This document shows positions 1 to 8,712 of a stretch of 64,000 nt of DNA, one piece after another (the stretch's first letter is position 1; each line of letters starts with the position of its first letter). Location of the stretch: positions 1 through 64,000 of the forward strand of contig NZ_AXAJ01000020.1 in NCBI RefSeq assembly GCF_000472445.1, read 5' to 3'. The DNA is from Burkholderia sp. WSM2230 (GTDB taxonomy: Bacteria > Pseudomonadota > Gammaproteobacteria > Burkholderiales > Burkholderiaceae). The notes under the pieces are model-generated. The model was not told where the DNA came from, made no database searches, and saw only the letters and a program-made list of their open reading frames with translations. A program made the translations under genes and the position numbers.

Positions 1-183
1 GTGTCGTATCACATGATGGGCGTGCCGACGGCGATGTTCACCCCGCTCTTCGTGATTGCGCGCACGGCGGGCTGGAGCGCGCACATCATCGAGCAGCGCA
101 TCGACAACAAGATCATCCGGCCGAGCGCGAATTACACAGGACCTGACGATCTGCCGTTCGTGCCGCTTGCGAAACGCGGTTGA
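1..183 (+). CDS. prpC: 2-methylcitrate synthase, C-terminal end (partial)
   Basis: The frame is open from base 1 to a TGA at 181-183 and encodes the last 60 residues of a citrate-synthase-fold protein. The end 'GWSAHIIEQRIDNKIIRPSA' followed by a Pro-rich tail is characteristic of 2-methylcitrate synthase. That enzyme condenses propionyl-CoA with oxaloacetate in the cytoplasmic methylcitrate cycle. The GTG at base 1 is an internal codon; the real start lies outside the window. The acnD and prpF genes that follow on the same strand confirm the assignment. A gap of 219 bp separates it from acnD and holds no other gene. Confidence 0.93.
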   Translation: MSYHMMGVPTAMFTPLFVIARTAGWSAHIIEQRIDNKIIRPSANYTGPDDLPFVPLAKRG

Positions 184-402
184 GTTCGACCGTCTTGCGG
201 CAATTTGCGTCCCGCGACCGGGGCGCGATGCGTGCCTCGCCCGGGTTCCAAACGGCCCTAACCGAGGCCGCGCTTTCACAGCCGCGAGCTACGCTACACT
301 GACACGCCTCATCTGAATGCCTCCGCGCGCCCCGCTTCAAAGAGGGCGCTCGATCTGCTTCGCCGCCTTTGTTTGCGCTCCATTACCGATCGTCGCCAAG
401 CC

Positions 403-3000
403 ATGAATACTGCCTACCGCAAACGCCTTCCCGGCACCGAACTCGATTTCTTCGACGCGCGTGCCGCCGTCGACTCGATTCAGCCAGGCGCATACGACAA
501 GCTGCCATACACCTCGCGCGTGCTCGCCGAAAACCTCGTGCGACGCTGCGATCCGGTGACGCTCGTCGCGTCGCTGAAACAGCTGATCGAGCGCAAACGC
601 GAGCTGGACTTTCCATGGTTTCCAGCGCGCGTCGTGTGCCACGACATTCTCGGCCAGACCGCACTCGTCGATCTTGCGGGTCTGCGCGACGCGATTGCCG
701 CGCAGGGCGGCGACCCGGCGCTCGTCAATCCGGTCGTGCCGACGCAGCTTGTGGTCGATCACTCGCTGGCGGTGGAATGCGGCGGCTTCGATCCTGACGC
801 GTTCGCAAAAAACCGCGCAATCGAAGACCGTCGCAACGAAGACCGCTTCGATTTCATCAATTGGACGAAGCGCGCGTTCAGGAACGTCGACGTGATTCCG
901 CCGGGCAACGGCATCCTGCATCAGATCAACCTCGAACGTATGAGCCCGGTCGTGCAGGTGAAAGACGGCGTCGCGTTTCCCGATACGCTGGTGGGCACGG
1001 ACTCGCATACGCCGATGGTCGACGCGCTCGGCGTGATCGCAATCGGCGTGGGCGGACTCGAAGCGGAAAGCGTGATGTTGGGCCGCGCGTCGTATATGCG
1101 GCTGCCGGACATTGTCGGCGTGGAGTTGACGGGCAAGCCCGCCGAAGGCATTACCGCGACCGACGTCGTGCTCTCGCTCACCGAGTTTCTGCGCAAGGAG
1201 AAGGTGGTCGGCGCATATCTGGAGTTTTTCGGCGAAGGCACAGCGAAGCTCACGCTCGGCGACCGCGCGACCATTGCCAACATGGCGCCCGAATTCGGCG
1301 CGACCGCCGCGATGTTCTATATCGACGAGCAGACCATCAAATATCTGAAGCTGACGGGCCGCGACGACGCGCTCGTGAAGCTCGTCGACACGTATGCGAA
1401 GCAAACCGGCTTGTGGGCCGACAGCCTCCAGCACGCGGAATATGAGCGCGTGCTTCGATTCGATCTCTCGACGGTGGTGCGCACGCTCGCCGGGCCGTCG
1501 AATCCACATCGGCGCTTGCCGGTGTCGGAGCTCGCGGCGCGCGGCATCAGCGGCAAGGTGGAGAACGATCCGGGCCTGATGCCGGACGGCGCGGTGATCA
1601 TCGCGGCGATCACGAGCTGCACGAACACGAACAATCCGCGCAACATGATTGCCGCCGGCCTGCTCGCGCGCAACGCGAACCGGCGCGGACTGACGCGCAA
1701 GCCGTGGGCGAAGACATCGCTCGCGCCGGGGTCGAAAGCCGTCACGCTCTATCTGGAAGAAGCCGGCTTGCTGCCCGAACTCGAGCAGCTTGGCTTCGGC
1801 GTGGTCGCTTATGCGTGCACGTCGTGCAACGGCATGTCGGGCGCGCTGGATCCGGCCATTCAGAAAGAGATCGTGGAGCGCGATCTGTACGCGACGGCTG
1901 TGCTGTCCGGCAACCGCAATTTCGACGGCCGCATTCATCCTTTTGCGAAGCAGGCGTTTCTGGCGTCCCCGCCGCTGGTGGTGGCGTATGCGATTGCGGG
2001 CACGATTCGCTTCGACATCGAAAAAGATGTGCTCGGCGTGGACGCCGAAGGCAACGCGGTGACGCTGAGGGACATCTGGCCGTCGGATGAAGAGATCGAC
2101 GCGATCGTCGCTTCGAGCGTGAAGCCCGAACAGTTCCGCAAAGTGTATGAGCCGATGTTCGCGGTTTCCGTGGACGCGGAAGACAAAGCCGACCCGCTCT
2201 ACGACTGGCGGCCGATGAGCACGTACATTCGCCGTCCGCCATATTGGGAAGGCGCGTTGGCGGGCGAACGCACGCTGAAAGGCATGCGCCCCCTCGCGGT
2301 GTTGGGCGACAACATCACGACGGATCACCTGTCGCCGTCGAACGCGATTTTGCTGGACAGCGCGGCGGGCGAATACCTCGCCAAAATGGGCTTGCCGGAA
2401 GAGGACTTCAATTCCTACGCGACGCATCGCGGCGATCACCTCACAGCGCAGCGCGCGACGTTTGCGAATCCGACCTTGAAGAACGAGATGGTGGTCGAAG
2501 ACGGCAAGATCAAAGCCGGTTCGCTCGCGCGCATCGAGCCCGAGGGCAAGATCACGCGCATGTGGGAAGCGATCGAAACCTATATGGAGCGCAAGCAGCC
2601 GCTGATCGTTATTGCGGGCGCGGACTACGGCCAGGGCTCGTCGCGTGACTGGGCCGCGAAGGGCGTGCGCCTTGCGGGCACCGAAGCGATTGTCGCCGAA
2701 GGATTCGAGCGCATTCACCGCACGAACCTGGTCGGCATGGGTGTGCTGCCTCTGGAGTTCAAGCCGGGCGTGAACCGTTTGACGCTGGCGATAGACGGCA
2801 CCGAGACCTTCGACGTGATCGGCGAACGCAAACCGCGCGCTGACCTGACGCTGGTGATTCATCGCACGAACGGCGAGCGTGTCGAGGTGCCGGTCACCTG
2901 CCGGCTGGATACGGCCGAGGAGGTTTCGATCTACGAAGCCGGTGGCGTATTGCAGCGCTTTGCACAGGACTTTCTGGAGTCGTCGAAGGCGGCGGCTTGA
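403..3000 (+). CDS. acnD: Fe/S-dependent 2-methylisocitrate dehydratase AcnD
   Basis: The 865-residue aconitase-family protein dehydrates 2-methylcitrate to 2-methyl-trans-aconitate in propionate catabolism. It starts MNTAYRKRLPG; the ATG at 403 is preferred over an in-frame TTG at 373. The [4Fe-4S] ligands are visible as Cys406 (ITSCTNT) and Cys472/Cys475 (ACTSCNGMSG). The swivel-domain motif NITTDHLSPSN lies in the C-terminal third and the chain ends near GVLQRF. The length matches AcnD (about 865), shorter than housekeeping AcnA (about 890-900). The gene sits between prpC and prpF, the usual betaproteobacterial order when the iron-sulfur route replaces PrpD. Confidence 0.96.
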   Translation: MNTAYRKRLPGTELDFFDARAAVDSIQPGAYDKLPYTSRVLAENLVRRCDPVTLVASLKQLIERKRELDFPWFPARVVCHDILGQTALVDLAGLRDAIAAQGGDPALVNPVVPTQLVVDHSLAVECGGFDPDAFAKNRAIEDRRNEDRFDFINWTKRAFRNVDVIPPGNGILHQINLERMSPVVQVKDGVAFPDTLVGTDSHTPMVDALGVIAIGVGGLEAESVMLGRASYMRLPDIVGVELTGKPAEGITATDVVLSLTEFLRKEKVVGAYLEFFGEGTAKLTLGDRATIANMAPEFGATAAMFYIDEQTIKYLKLTGRDDALVKLVDTYAKQTGLWADSLQHAEYERVLRFDLSTVVRTLAGPSNPHRRLPVSELAARGISGKVENDPGLMPDGAVIIAAITSCTNTNNPRNMIAAGLLARNANRRGLTRKPWAKTSLAPGSKAVTLYLEEAGLLPELEQLGFGVVAYACTSCNGMSGALDPAIQKEIVERDLYATAVLSGNRNFDGRIHPFAKQAFLASPPLVVAYAIAGTIRFDIEKDVLGVDAEGNAVTLRDIWPSDEEIDAIVASSVKPEQFRKVYEPMFAVSVDAEDKADPLYDWRPMSTYIRRPPYWEGALAGERTLKGMRPLAVLGDNITTDHLSPSNAILLDSAAGEYLAKMGLPEEDFNSYATHRGDHLTAQRATFANPTLKNEMVVEDGKIKAGSLARIEPEGKITRMWEAIETYMERKQPLIVIAGADYGQGSSRDWAAKGVRLAGTEAIVAEGFERIHRTNLVGMGVLPLEFKPGVNRLTLAIDGTETFDVIGERKPRADLTLVIHRTNGERVEVPVTCRLDTAEEVSIYEAGGVLQRFAQDFLESSKAAA

Positions 3001-3028
3001 TCACCATTCAGTTTCAGGACACTCTTTC

Positions 3029-4213
3029 ATGGCGCACAAACCGCAGATCAGAATTCCCGCCACTTACATGCGTGGCGGCACGAGCAAAGGCGTGTTCTTC
3101 CGCTTGCAGGATCTGCCCGACGCGGCGCAAATGCCGGGCGCCGCGCGCGACGCGCTGCTGCTGCGCGTGATCGGCAGCCCCGATCCGTATGGCAAGCAGA
3201 TAGATGGCATGGGCGGCGCGACGTCGAGCACGAGCAAGACGGTGATCGTCGACAAAAGCAGCCGGCCCGATCACGACGTGGATTACCTGTTCGGGCAGGT
3301 TTCGATCGACAAGCCGTTCGTCGACTGGAGCGGCAACTGCGGCAATCTGTCCGCGGCGGTCGGGCCGTTCGCGATCAGCGCGGGTCTGGTCGACGCGAGC
3401 CGCATTCCGCGCGACGGCGTGGCGATCGTGCGTATCTGGCAGGCGAACATCGGCAAGACGATCGTTGCGCACGTGCCGATGACGGACGGCGCGGTGCAGG
3501 AAACGGGCGACTTCGAACTCGACGGCGTGACTTTTCCGGCGGCGGAAGTGCAGCTCGAATTCATGGACCCGGCCGCGGACGAAGAGGGCGCGGGCGGCTC
3601 GATGTTTCCGACGGGCAATCTCGTCGACGATCTGGAGGTGCCCGGCGTCGGCACGCTGAAGGCGACGATGATCAACGCGGGCATTCCGACGATCTTCGTC
3701 AATGCGCAAGCCATCGGCTATACGGGCACGGAGTTGCAGGACGCCATCAATAGCGACGAAAAAGCGCTCGCGAAGTTCGAGACGATCCGCGCGCATGGCG
3801 CGCTGCGCATGGGGCTGATCAGACATCTCGACGAGATCGCGACGCGCCAGCACACGCCGAAGATCGCGTTCGTTGCCGGGCCGGCTGATTATGTGTCGTC
3901 GAGCGGCAAGCGGATTAATGCCGGCGACGTGGATTTGCTTGTGCGAGCAATGTCGATGGGCAAGCTGCATCACGCGATGATGGGCACCGCGGCGGTGGCC
4001 ATCGGCACGGCGGCAGCGATTCCGGGGACGCTGGTCAACCTGGCGGCCGGCGGCGGCGATCGCGAGGCCGTGAGGTTCGGACATCCGTCGGGCACGCTGC
4101 GAGTCGGGGCGGAGGCGGCGCGCGTGGGTGGCGAGTGGGTGGTGAAAAAGGCGGTGATGAGCCGCAGTGCGCGCGTTTTGATGGAGGGGTGGGTTAGGGG
4201 TGTCGCGGGCTAG
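3029..4213 (+). CDS. prpF: 2-methylaconitate cis-trans isomerase PrpF
   Basis: This 394-residue protein (MAHKPQIRIPATYMRGGTSK) belongs to the PrpF family of diaminopimelate-epimerase-like folds. It isomerises the trans-aconitate product of AcnD so that aconitase can finish the methylcitrate cycle. The signatures MRGGTSKGVFF (residues 13-23) and SGNCGNLSAAVGPFAI (about residue 100) are present. It starts 28 bp after the acnD stop, so the two are almost certainly co-transcribed. The C-terminus (about residues 375-394) is intact and no frameshift is seen. Confidence 0.95.
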   Translation: MAHKPQIRIPATYMRGGTSKGVFFRLQDLPDAAQMPGAARDALLLRVIGSPDPYGKQIDGMGGATSSTSKTVIVDKSSRPDHDVDYLFGQVSIDKPFVDWSGNCGNLSAAVGPFAISAGLVDASRIPRDGVAIVRIWQANIGKTIVAHVPMTDGAVQETGDFELDGVTFPAAEVQLEFMDPAADEEGAGGSMFPTGNLVDDLEVPGVGTLKATMINAGIPTIFVNAQAIGYTGTELQDAINSDEKALAKFETIRAHGALRMGLIRHLDEIATRQHTPKIAFVAGPADYVSSSGKRINAGDVDLLVRAMSMGKLHHAMMGTAAVAIGTAAAIPGTLVNLAAGGGDREAVRFGHPSGTLRVGAEAARVGGEWVVKKAVMSRSARVLMEGWVRGVAG

Positions 4214-4270
4214 TGGAGTGGCTGGTGCTTTGCTTTGTGCGGTAGCGCTTGCCATAGGCGCGCCGCGGCC

Positions 4271-4308
4271 CTCTCTCTCATTCTCTCTCTCTTTCTCTCT
4301 TTCTCTCA
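4271..4308. repeat. CT-rich simple-sequence tract
   Basis: A 38-bp stretch is made almost only of C and T in alternating CTCTCT and TTCTCT blocks, just after the prpF stop. It is non-coding and its length could vary between strains. No function can be read from it. Confidence 0.85.
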
Positions 4309-4457
4309 ACGATCAGGATGCCGATGTAAATGGGGCGTCCTGATCGGCGCTGTGAAGCCAGCGCATTCCTTGACAGCTTTGCATAGCGAAAGCGCCGTGA
4401 AAACCGGGCGTCATCGCGACTTCACGCGCACAGTCCGCGCCCATTTAGCCCGCCCAG

Positions 4458-4489
4458 TTGACTGCCGACACTGCGGTACTCGCTATAAT
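4458..4489 (+). promoter_or_regulatory. Possible sigma-70 promoter for the 4605 gene
   Basis: A perfect TATAAT (4484-4489) is preceded by TTGACT (4458-4463) at a 20-bp spacer, longer than the usual 16-18. The extended -10 TGn is absent. If used, it gives a leader of about 110 nt before the ATG at 4605. Confidence 0.4.
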
Positions 4490-4512
4490 CATCAGCGCAT
4501 TGAGACACGCTC

Positions 4513-4557
4513 GATGAACGGGTTTGACCGTCTGCGATCGTAACCGCGCCGTTCATC
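4513..4557 (+). other. Inverted repeat in the leader of the 4605 gene
   Basis: GATGAACGG (4513-4521) pairs perfectly with CCGTTCATC (4549-4557) around a 27-nt loop. It lies between the TATAAT at 4484 and the ATG at 4605, and no T-run follows. It could be a leader structure or an operator. Confidence 0.4.
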
Positions 4558-4604
4558 AACTCCGGGGTGCGGGCGACCCACTGAAGTCTTAGAGAGATCG
4601 CACA

Positions 4605-5018
4605 ATGAGTAGGAAAAAACTGCGGCCGCAAGCCGATTCTCGCCCGCCTGTCGACGCTCTCCAGTACGAAAAGCTCGCCCTATCGGCTTTTCATCTCTGC
4701 GATCGGCAGATGAGCAAACTGGATACGCTGGTTACGCTCGCGTCCACGATATGTAGGAATCCTGCCGTCACGAGCGAAGAGCGCCACCGGCTGCAGACCA
4801 CGCTCGAACTGATTGCGAGCACTGGCGAGCAGTATCGGCGGGAACTCGCGTGTGATCGCGAACTGTTCCAGGTGATCGCGCTCGATGCAAAAGGAGTCGC
4901 CAGCAAGCGCATTACGGCAAGCCGCGCGGCGCGCCTCCTGCAGGAGGCCGCGAATAGGGCCGCCGCGCAAATGACAGGCCCGGGCGGCTCGAGCCTGCAG
5001 GCGCCCCTGGAGCACTGA
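4605..5018 (+). CDS. Hypothetical protein, 137 residues
   Basis: A small basic, mainly helical soluble protein (MSRKKLRPQADSRPP at the start). It has no signal peptide or membrane segment, and two Cys residues in the first half. I do not recognise a family; the pattern of charged and Ala/Leu positions suggests a helical bundle. The start is supported by AGAGAGAT about 6-12 bp upstream. It stands alone: prpF ends 391 bp before it and the next genes run on the opposite strand and converge on it. Confidence 0.7.
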   Translation: MSRKKLRPQADSRPPVDALQYEKLALSAFHLCDRQMSKLDTLVTLASTICRNPAVTSEERHRLQTTLELIASTGEQYRRELACDRELFQVIALDAKGVASKRITASRAARLLQEAANRAAAQMTGPGGSSLQAPLEH

Positions 5019-5042
5019 GCCCGTTCACCTGCGCCGGCAAAC

Positions 5043-5441
5043 CTACTTCGCGCCGTGCTTGGCCTGCCAGCGCTGCATGAAGCCGATTTCGTCGTGTTGC
5101 GCCTTGATGATGTTCCTGGCAAGGCGCTTCAACTCGGGGTCCTTGCCGTACTTGAGTTCCACTTGCGCCATCTCGATCGCGCCCTGGTGGTGCGGGATCA
5201 TGTGCGCGACGAAATCCTTGTCGGCGTCACCGGTGTAGGCCGGCGCGCTCATGTCTTTCATCATCTTGTCGTCGGCGGCCTTGAATGCGGGCGTCGAGCC
5301 GCTCGAGCCGGCATCCGTTGAGGTCGACATGTCCATGCCGGGCATGGACGCTGTGTGTTGTGCATGAACAGGCATGGCCGCGACGGCACATGTCAAGCAG
5401 GCAAACGAACAGAGGGCACGCAACGAGCGAGGTTTTTTCAT
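5043..5441 (-). CDS. DUF305 (CopM-type) exported protein
   Basis: The 132-residue precursor starts MKKPRSLRALCSF, with a signal peptide ending near AMPVHA-Q. A Met/Asp-rich segment (MPGMDMS) follows, then the DUF305 core with HMIPHHQGAIEMA and a terminal QRWQAKHGAK. DUF305 proteins are four-helix periplasmic proteins; Met- and His-rich members are linked to copper binding. The ATG at 5441 is chosen over an upstream in-frame start because it gives the signal peptide directly. It lies 44 bp downstream of a heavy-metal chaperone gene on the same strand and probably shares its CueR-type promoter. The periplasmic copper role is an inference from family and context. Confidence 0.88.
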   Translation of the reverse strand: MKKPRSLRALCSFACLTCAVAAMPVHAQHTASMPGMDMSTSTDAGSSGSTPAFKAADDKMMKDMSAPAYTGDADKDFVAHMIPHHQGAIEMAQVELKYGKDPELKRLARNIIKAQHDEIGFMQRWQAKHGAK

Positions 5442-5485
5442 AGTCGATTTCCGTTTGAAAGCTCTCTCAGACGAGAGCGGGGGCG

Positions 5486-5689
5486 TCAGTTTCGCACTGA
5501 CGGATGAAATCCTGCCGCTTCGATGGCTTCGATCAACCGCGGGGCCGGCAGCGTCGACGTGATCTTGACGATCTTCGTCGCCACGTCGATGTGAACCGCC
5601 GCAGCCGGATCGAGACCGGCGACCGCGCGAGCGATGGAGTTGGCGCAGCCGCCGCACGACATATCCTGAACTGCAAATTCCGTTTCCAT
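5486..5689 (-). CDS. HMA-domain metallochaperone (CopZ/CopP-like)
   Basis: A 67-residue single-domain HMA protein (METEFAVQDMSCGGCANSIA). The metal site is the Cys pair in DMSCGGC near residues 10-15, and the fold continues with the usual second beta-alpha unit. It would bind Cu(I) in the cytoplasm and pass it to a P-type ATPase. Two ATGs are possible (5695 and 5689). I chose 5689 because AGGAGA lies 6 bp before it, whereas it abuts 5695. A MerR/CueR-type promoter lies directly upstream, so copper induction is likely. No ATPase or cueR gene is next to it. Confidence 0.88.
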   Translation of the reverse strand: METEFAVQDMSCGGCANSIARAVAGLDPAAAVHIDVATKIVKITSTLPAPRLIEAIEAAGFHPSVRN

Positions 5690-5719
5690 TTCCATTCTCC
5701 TGAGATGAATCTCAAGACG

Positions 5720-5750
5720 ATCTTGGACCTTCCCATGGGGGTAAGGTCAA
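5720..5750 (-). promoter_or_regulatory. CueR/MerR-type promoter with 19-bp spacer
   Basis: On the minus strand TTGACC (-35, 5745-5750) and CAAGAT (-10, 5720-5725) are separated by exactly 19 bp. The spacer carries the dyad GACCTTACCCCC/ATGGGAAGGTC. Long spacers with a GACCTTnCC dyad are the hallmark of MerR-family copper promoters (CueR). Transcription would start about 20 bp upstream of the HMA gene. Confidence 0.8.
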
Positions 5751-5935
5751 GTCTGTATCGAGGCGTTTTACGTTTATTGCTGACGCCAATCTGCGCCCGC
5801 GTTTGGGAACGGTCCTACACAAGCAGTCGCACGCCAGATCGATAATGCGACGCGGCTCACAGCGCAAGGCGGCGTTCGCGGCCTGCGCCCGTCAAGACCT
5901 CCACGGTTCATCAACGCAGACTCATTCTTGCGATC

Positions 5936-7513
5936 ATGCAAAGCCTAACCCCGGTGTCACCTGAAATTATCTCGCTGTGGTTCGACGAGGCGCAGGAGGC
6001 GCGCGTCACTGGGCGGCTCGACACGGCGCAGGCACTTCTGGATCGAATCATTGTGCATGACTGCGCTCACGCTGGCGCGCTGTATGCGCGCGGACTGGTG
6101 GCGCTCGCGTTGGACCAGTTGCCGTTGGCACAGCGCTGGATCGAGCGCGCCATCGAGGTCGAGCCGCAGCCGCCGTTCTTCGACATGCTGTGCCTGATCA
6201 AGATCAAGCTGCGCATGTTCGCGAGCATCGTGCAAACCGCGAGGGCGGGGCTCGCGCATCAGCCGGAGTCGCTCTCGCTTCACTACTATCTGGGCGTGGC
6301 GCTGCAACTGCAAGGGCGTGCGGACGAGGCCGCGTCCGTCTATCGGCGGTTGATCGAACTGAAGCCCGACTATGCGCAGGCGCACGCGAACCTCGGCGTC
6401 GTCGTGAAAGAGCTCGGCTGGTTGAGGGAAGCGGAGCAGCATATCAGGCAAGCCATTGCGCTCGACCCCGCGAATCGCGGTGCGCGCGCGAGCCTCGGCC
6501 AGGTGCTGCTCGCGGCCGGTCGCTATGAGGAGGCATGGCCGTACTTCGAGGACCGCTGGGCCAATTTCGTCGATGCGAACGGGCAACCCGCCCAGGACGC
6601 GCCGCAGATCCCGTTGCCGCAATGGAAGGGCGAGCGTCCCGACCTGGTGGGCGGCGCGCATGGTTTGACGGCGGGTGGCGCGCGTTTGCTGGTGCTGCCG
6701 GAGCAGGGCCACGGCGACAGTCTGCAATTCGTGCGTTATCTGCCGCTCGCGCTCGAACGCTTTGCCCGGGTGGGCTATATCTGCCCGCCGCCGTTGCGGC
6801 GGCTTTACGAGGAGTCCTTGTGCGCCCGCTGGCCAGGCCTCGTAATGCTCGACGACGTCATGCCCAACATCGGCAAATGGGACTGGCAATGCCCGTTGAT
6901 GTCGCTGCCGCTCGCCTTCGGCACGCGCCTCGACAACATTCCTGCCGCGCCGTATCTGCACGCGGACCCGCAGCGCTCGGCCAGTTGGCGCGCAAGACTG
7001 GAGGCGCTGCCTCAGCCGGACTTGCCGCGCGTCGGCGTGGTGTGGGCCGGCGGTCACTCCGGTCTGATCGAAGATCGCGCGCGCAGTCTGACGTCGGCAC
7101 AACTCGCGCCGTTGTTCGCGTTGTCGGCTGTTCGCTGGATCAGCTTGCAGAAGGCCGACGACCTCGCGAAGCGCCCGAGCGCCGCGACGAAGCCTCATCT
7201 CACCGACTGGATGGACGACGTCGCGGACTTCGCGGATACCGCCGCGATTATCGACAACCTCGATCTGGTGATTTCGGTCGACACGTCGGTCGCGCATCTC
7301 GCCGCAGCCATGGGCAAGCCAGTCTGGCTGCTCAATCGATTCGCGGGTTGCTGGCGCTGGCTGCGCGATCGCGATGACAGTCCGTGGTATCCGGGCGTGC
7401 GCATCTTCACGCAAGTGCAGCGGGGCGATTGGGCGGAGGTGATCGAACGTGTGGCGGCGGAATTGAGGCAGCGCTACGAACTGAAGGGAATGTACGGCTC
7501 CTTTGTGCGCTAG
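5936..7513 (+). CDS. TPR protein with GT9-like C-terminal domain
   Basis: A 525-residue cytoplasmic protein. The first ~240 residues form tetratricopeptide repeats; two clear units contain LYARGLVALALDQLPLAQRW and AEQHIRQAIALDP. The C-terminal ~250 residues resemble the GT-B half of family-9 (heptosyltransferase-like) glycosyltransferases, ending with DLVISVDTSVAHLAAAMGKP. Such TPR-GT9-like proteins are common in Burkholderiaceae; their substrate is usually unknown. It is transcribed alone and the ribosome-binding site before the ATG is weak. Confidence 0.85.
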   Translation: MQSLTPVSPEIISLWFDEAQEARVTGRLDTAQALLDRIIVHDCAHAGALYARGLVALALDQLPLAQRWIERAIEVEPQPPFFDMLCLIKIKLRMFASIVQTARAGLAHQPESLSLHYYLGVALQLQGRADEAASVYRRLIELKPDYAQAHANLGVVVKELGWLREAEQHIRQAIALDPANRGARASLGQVLLAAGRYEEAWPYFEDRWANFVDANGQPAQDAPQIPLPQWKGERPDLVGGAHGLTAGGARLLVLPEQGHGDSLQFVRYLPLALERFARVGYICPPPLRRLYEESLCARWPGLVMLDDVMPNIGKWDWQCPLMSLPLAFGTRLDNIPAAPYLHADPQRSASWRARLEALPQPDLPRVGVVWAGGHSGLIEDRARSLTSAQLAPLFALSAVRWISLQKADDLAKRPSAATKPHLTDWMDDVADFADTAAIIDNLDLVISVDTSVAHLAAAMGKPVWLLNRFAGCWRWLRDRDDSPWYPGVRIFTQVQRGDWAEVIERVAAELRQRYELKGMYGSFVR

Positions 7514-7664
7514 ATGACTCAGCGTCGCGCAGGGGCTAGGCGCGGGGGCGACGCGAGGGTGAAGTTCGCAACGCACCGCTCGCCGACGCCCGCAGCATGG
7601 CTGCGATATTCTCTAACGAGCGCGCACGTCCAGCGCCCGCGCAATTCCACAAAGGAGCCGCGAC

Positions 7665-8672
7665 ATGAAAGCCGTCAAGATCGGATCGCCCGCCAGCGTC
7701 GACTCTCTACAAGTGGTCGATATCCGCGATCCTGGGGAGCCAGGCGCGGGCCAACTGCGGGTTCGCATTCACGCGAGTTCGTTGAACTTTCATGACTACG
7801 GCGTCGTGAGCGGCGTGCTGCCCGCCGAGGCGGGACGCATTCCAATGGCCGACGGCGCAGGCGTGGTCGAGGCGGTCGGCGAAGGCGTCGACGGATTCAA
7901 GGCGGGCGATCACGTGGTCTCCTGCTTTTTTCCGTTGTGGGAGAACGGTCCGCCCGCCGTCGGCGACTTCAAAACCACACCCGGCGACGGCGTCGACGGC
8001 TATGCGCGCGAAGTCGTCGTGCTGCCAAGCCATTATTTCACGCATGCGCCGCAAGGCTACAGCCACGCCGAGGCCGCGACGCTCACCACGGCAGGACTTA
8101 CGGCCTGGCGGGCACTTGTGGTGGACGGTCAGTTGAAAGCGGGCGCCACGGTGCTCGTGCTCGGTACCGGCGGCGTGTCGGTGTTCGGCTTGCAGCTTGC
8201 CAGGGCGATGGGCGCGACGGTGATCGCCACGTCTTCATCGGATGCAAAGCTCGAGAAGCTGCGCGCGCTCGGCGCCGCTCATACGATCAACTACCGCCAC
8301 AATCCCGAATGGGGCAAGGCGGTGCGCTCGCTGACGGGCGGGCGCGGCGTCGATCACGTGATCGAGGTGGGCGGCCCGGGGACCTTGCCGCAGTCGATCA
8401 CGGCTTGCCGGATCGGCGGCCATATTGCACTGATCGGTGTGCTGACGGGACGCGCCGGACCGGTGCCGACCGCCGCGCTGATGGCGCGGCAACAGCGGCT
8501 GCAAGGCCTGATTGTCGGTAGCCGGCAGGACCAGCGCGAGATGGTTCGCGCGCTCGAGGCGACCGGCATCAAGCCGGTGATCGACAGCACGTTCGAACTC
8601 GCGCGGCTCGCAGACGCGTTCCGGCATGAGGCGTCGGGCGCTCACTTCGGCAAGATTTGCGTGTCGATTTGA
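7665..8672 (+). CDS. Zinc-independent MDR oxidoreductase (quinone-oxidoreductase-like)
   Basis: A 335-residue medium-chain dehydrogenase/reductase. The N-terminal GroES-like domain carries SSLNFHDYGVV where zinc alcohol dehydrogenases have the catalytic Cys, so no catalytic zinc is expected. The Rossmann motif is GTGGVSVFG (about residues 166-174), followed by ATVIATSSS, which suggests NADP(H). It would reduce a quinone, enone or aldehyde; the substrate cannot be read. The start is supported by AAAGGAG 8 bp before the ATG. It is monocistronic and convergent with the ABC ATPase gene. Confidence 0.87.
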   Translation: MKAVKIGSPASVDSLQVVDIRDPGEPGAGQLRVRIHASSLNFHDYGVVSGVLPAEAGRIPMADGAGVVEAVGEGVDGFKAGDHVVSCFFPLWENGPPAVGDFKTTPGDGVDGYAREVVVLPSHYFTHAPQGYSHAEAATLTTAGLTAWRALVVDGQLKAGATVLVLGTGGVSVFGLQLARAMGATVIATSSSDAKLEKLRALGAAHTINYRHNPEWGKAVRSLTGGRGVDHVIEVGGPGTLPQSITACRIGGHIALIGVLTGRAGPVPTAALMARQQRLQGLIVGSRQDQREMVRALEATGIKPVIDSTFELARLADAFRHEASGAHFGKICVSI

Positions 8673-8712
8673 GCGTCACGCGTGGCAGCGCTTGCCTCGC
8701 GCGCGCGGGCAT

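Larger units (their letters stand above)
4214..4604. other. Intergenic region after prpF
   Basis: This 391-bp gap holds no gene I can support. It contains a CT-rich tract, a promoter-like TATAAT and an 9-bp inverted repeat, all listed separately. The last two probably belong to the leader of the small gene that starts at 4605. Confidence 0.6.

Noticed and set aside
337..2862. 841-codon open frame antisense to acnD
   Set aside because: It lies in the antisense of a clear AcnD gene, is Arg/His/Ala-rich without any domain, and reflects the GC-rich third-position bias of the sense strand.
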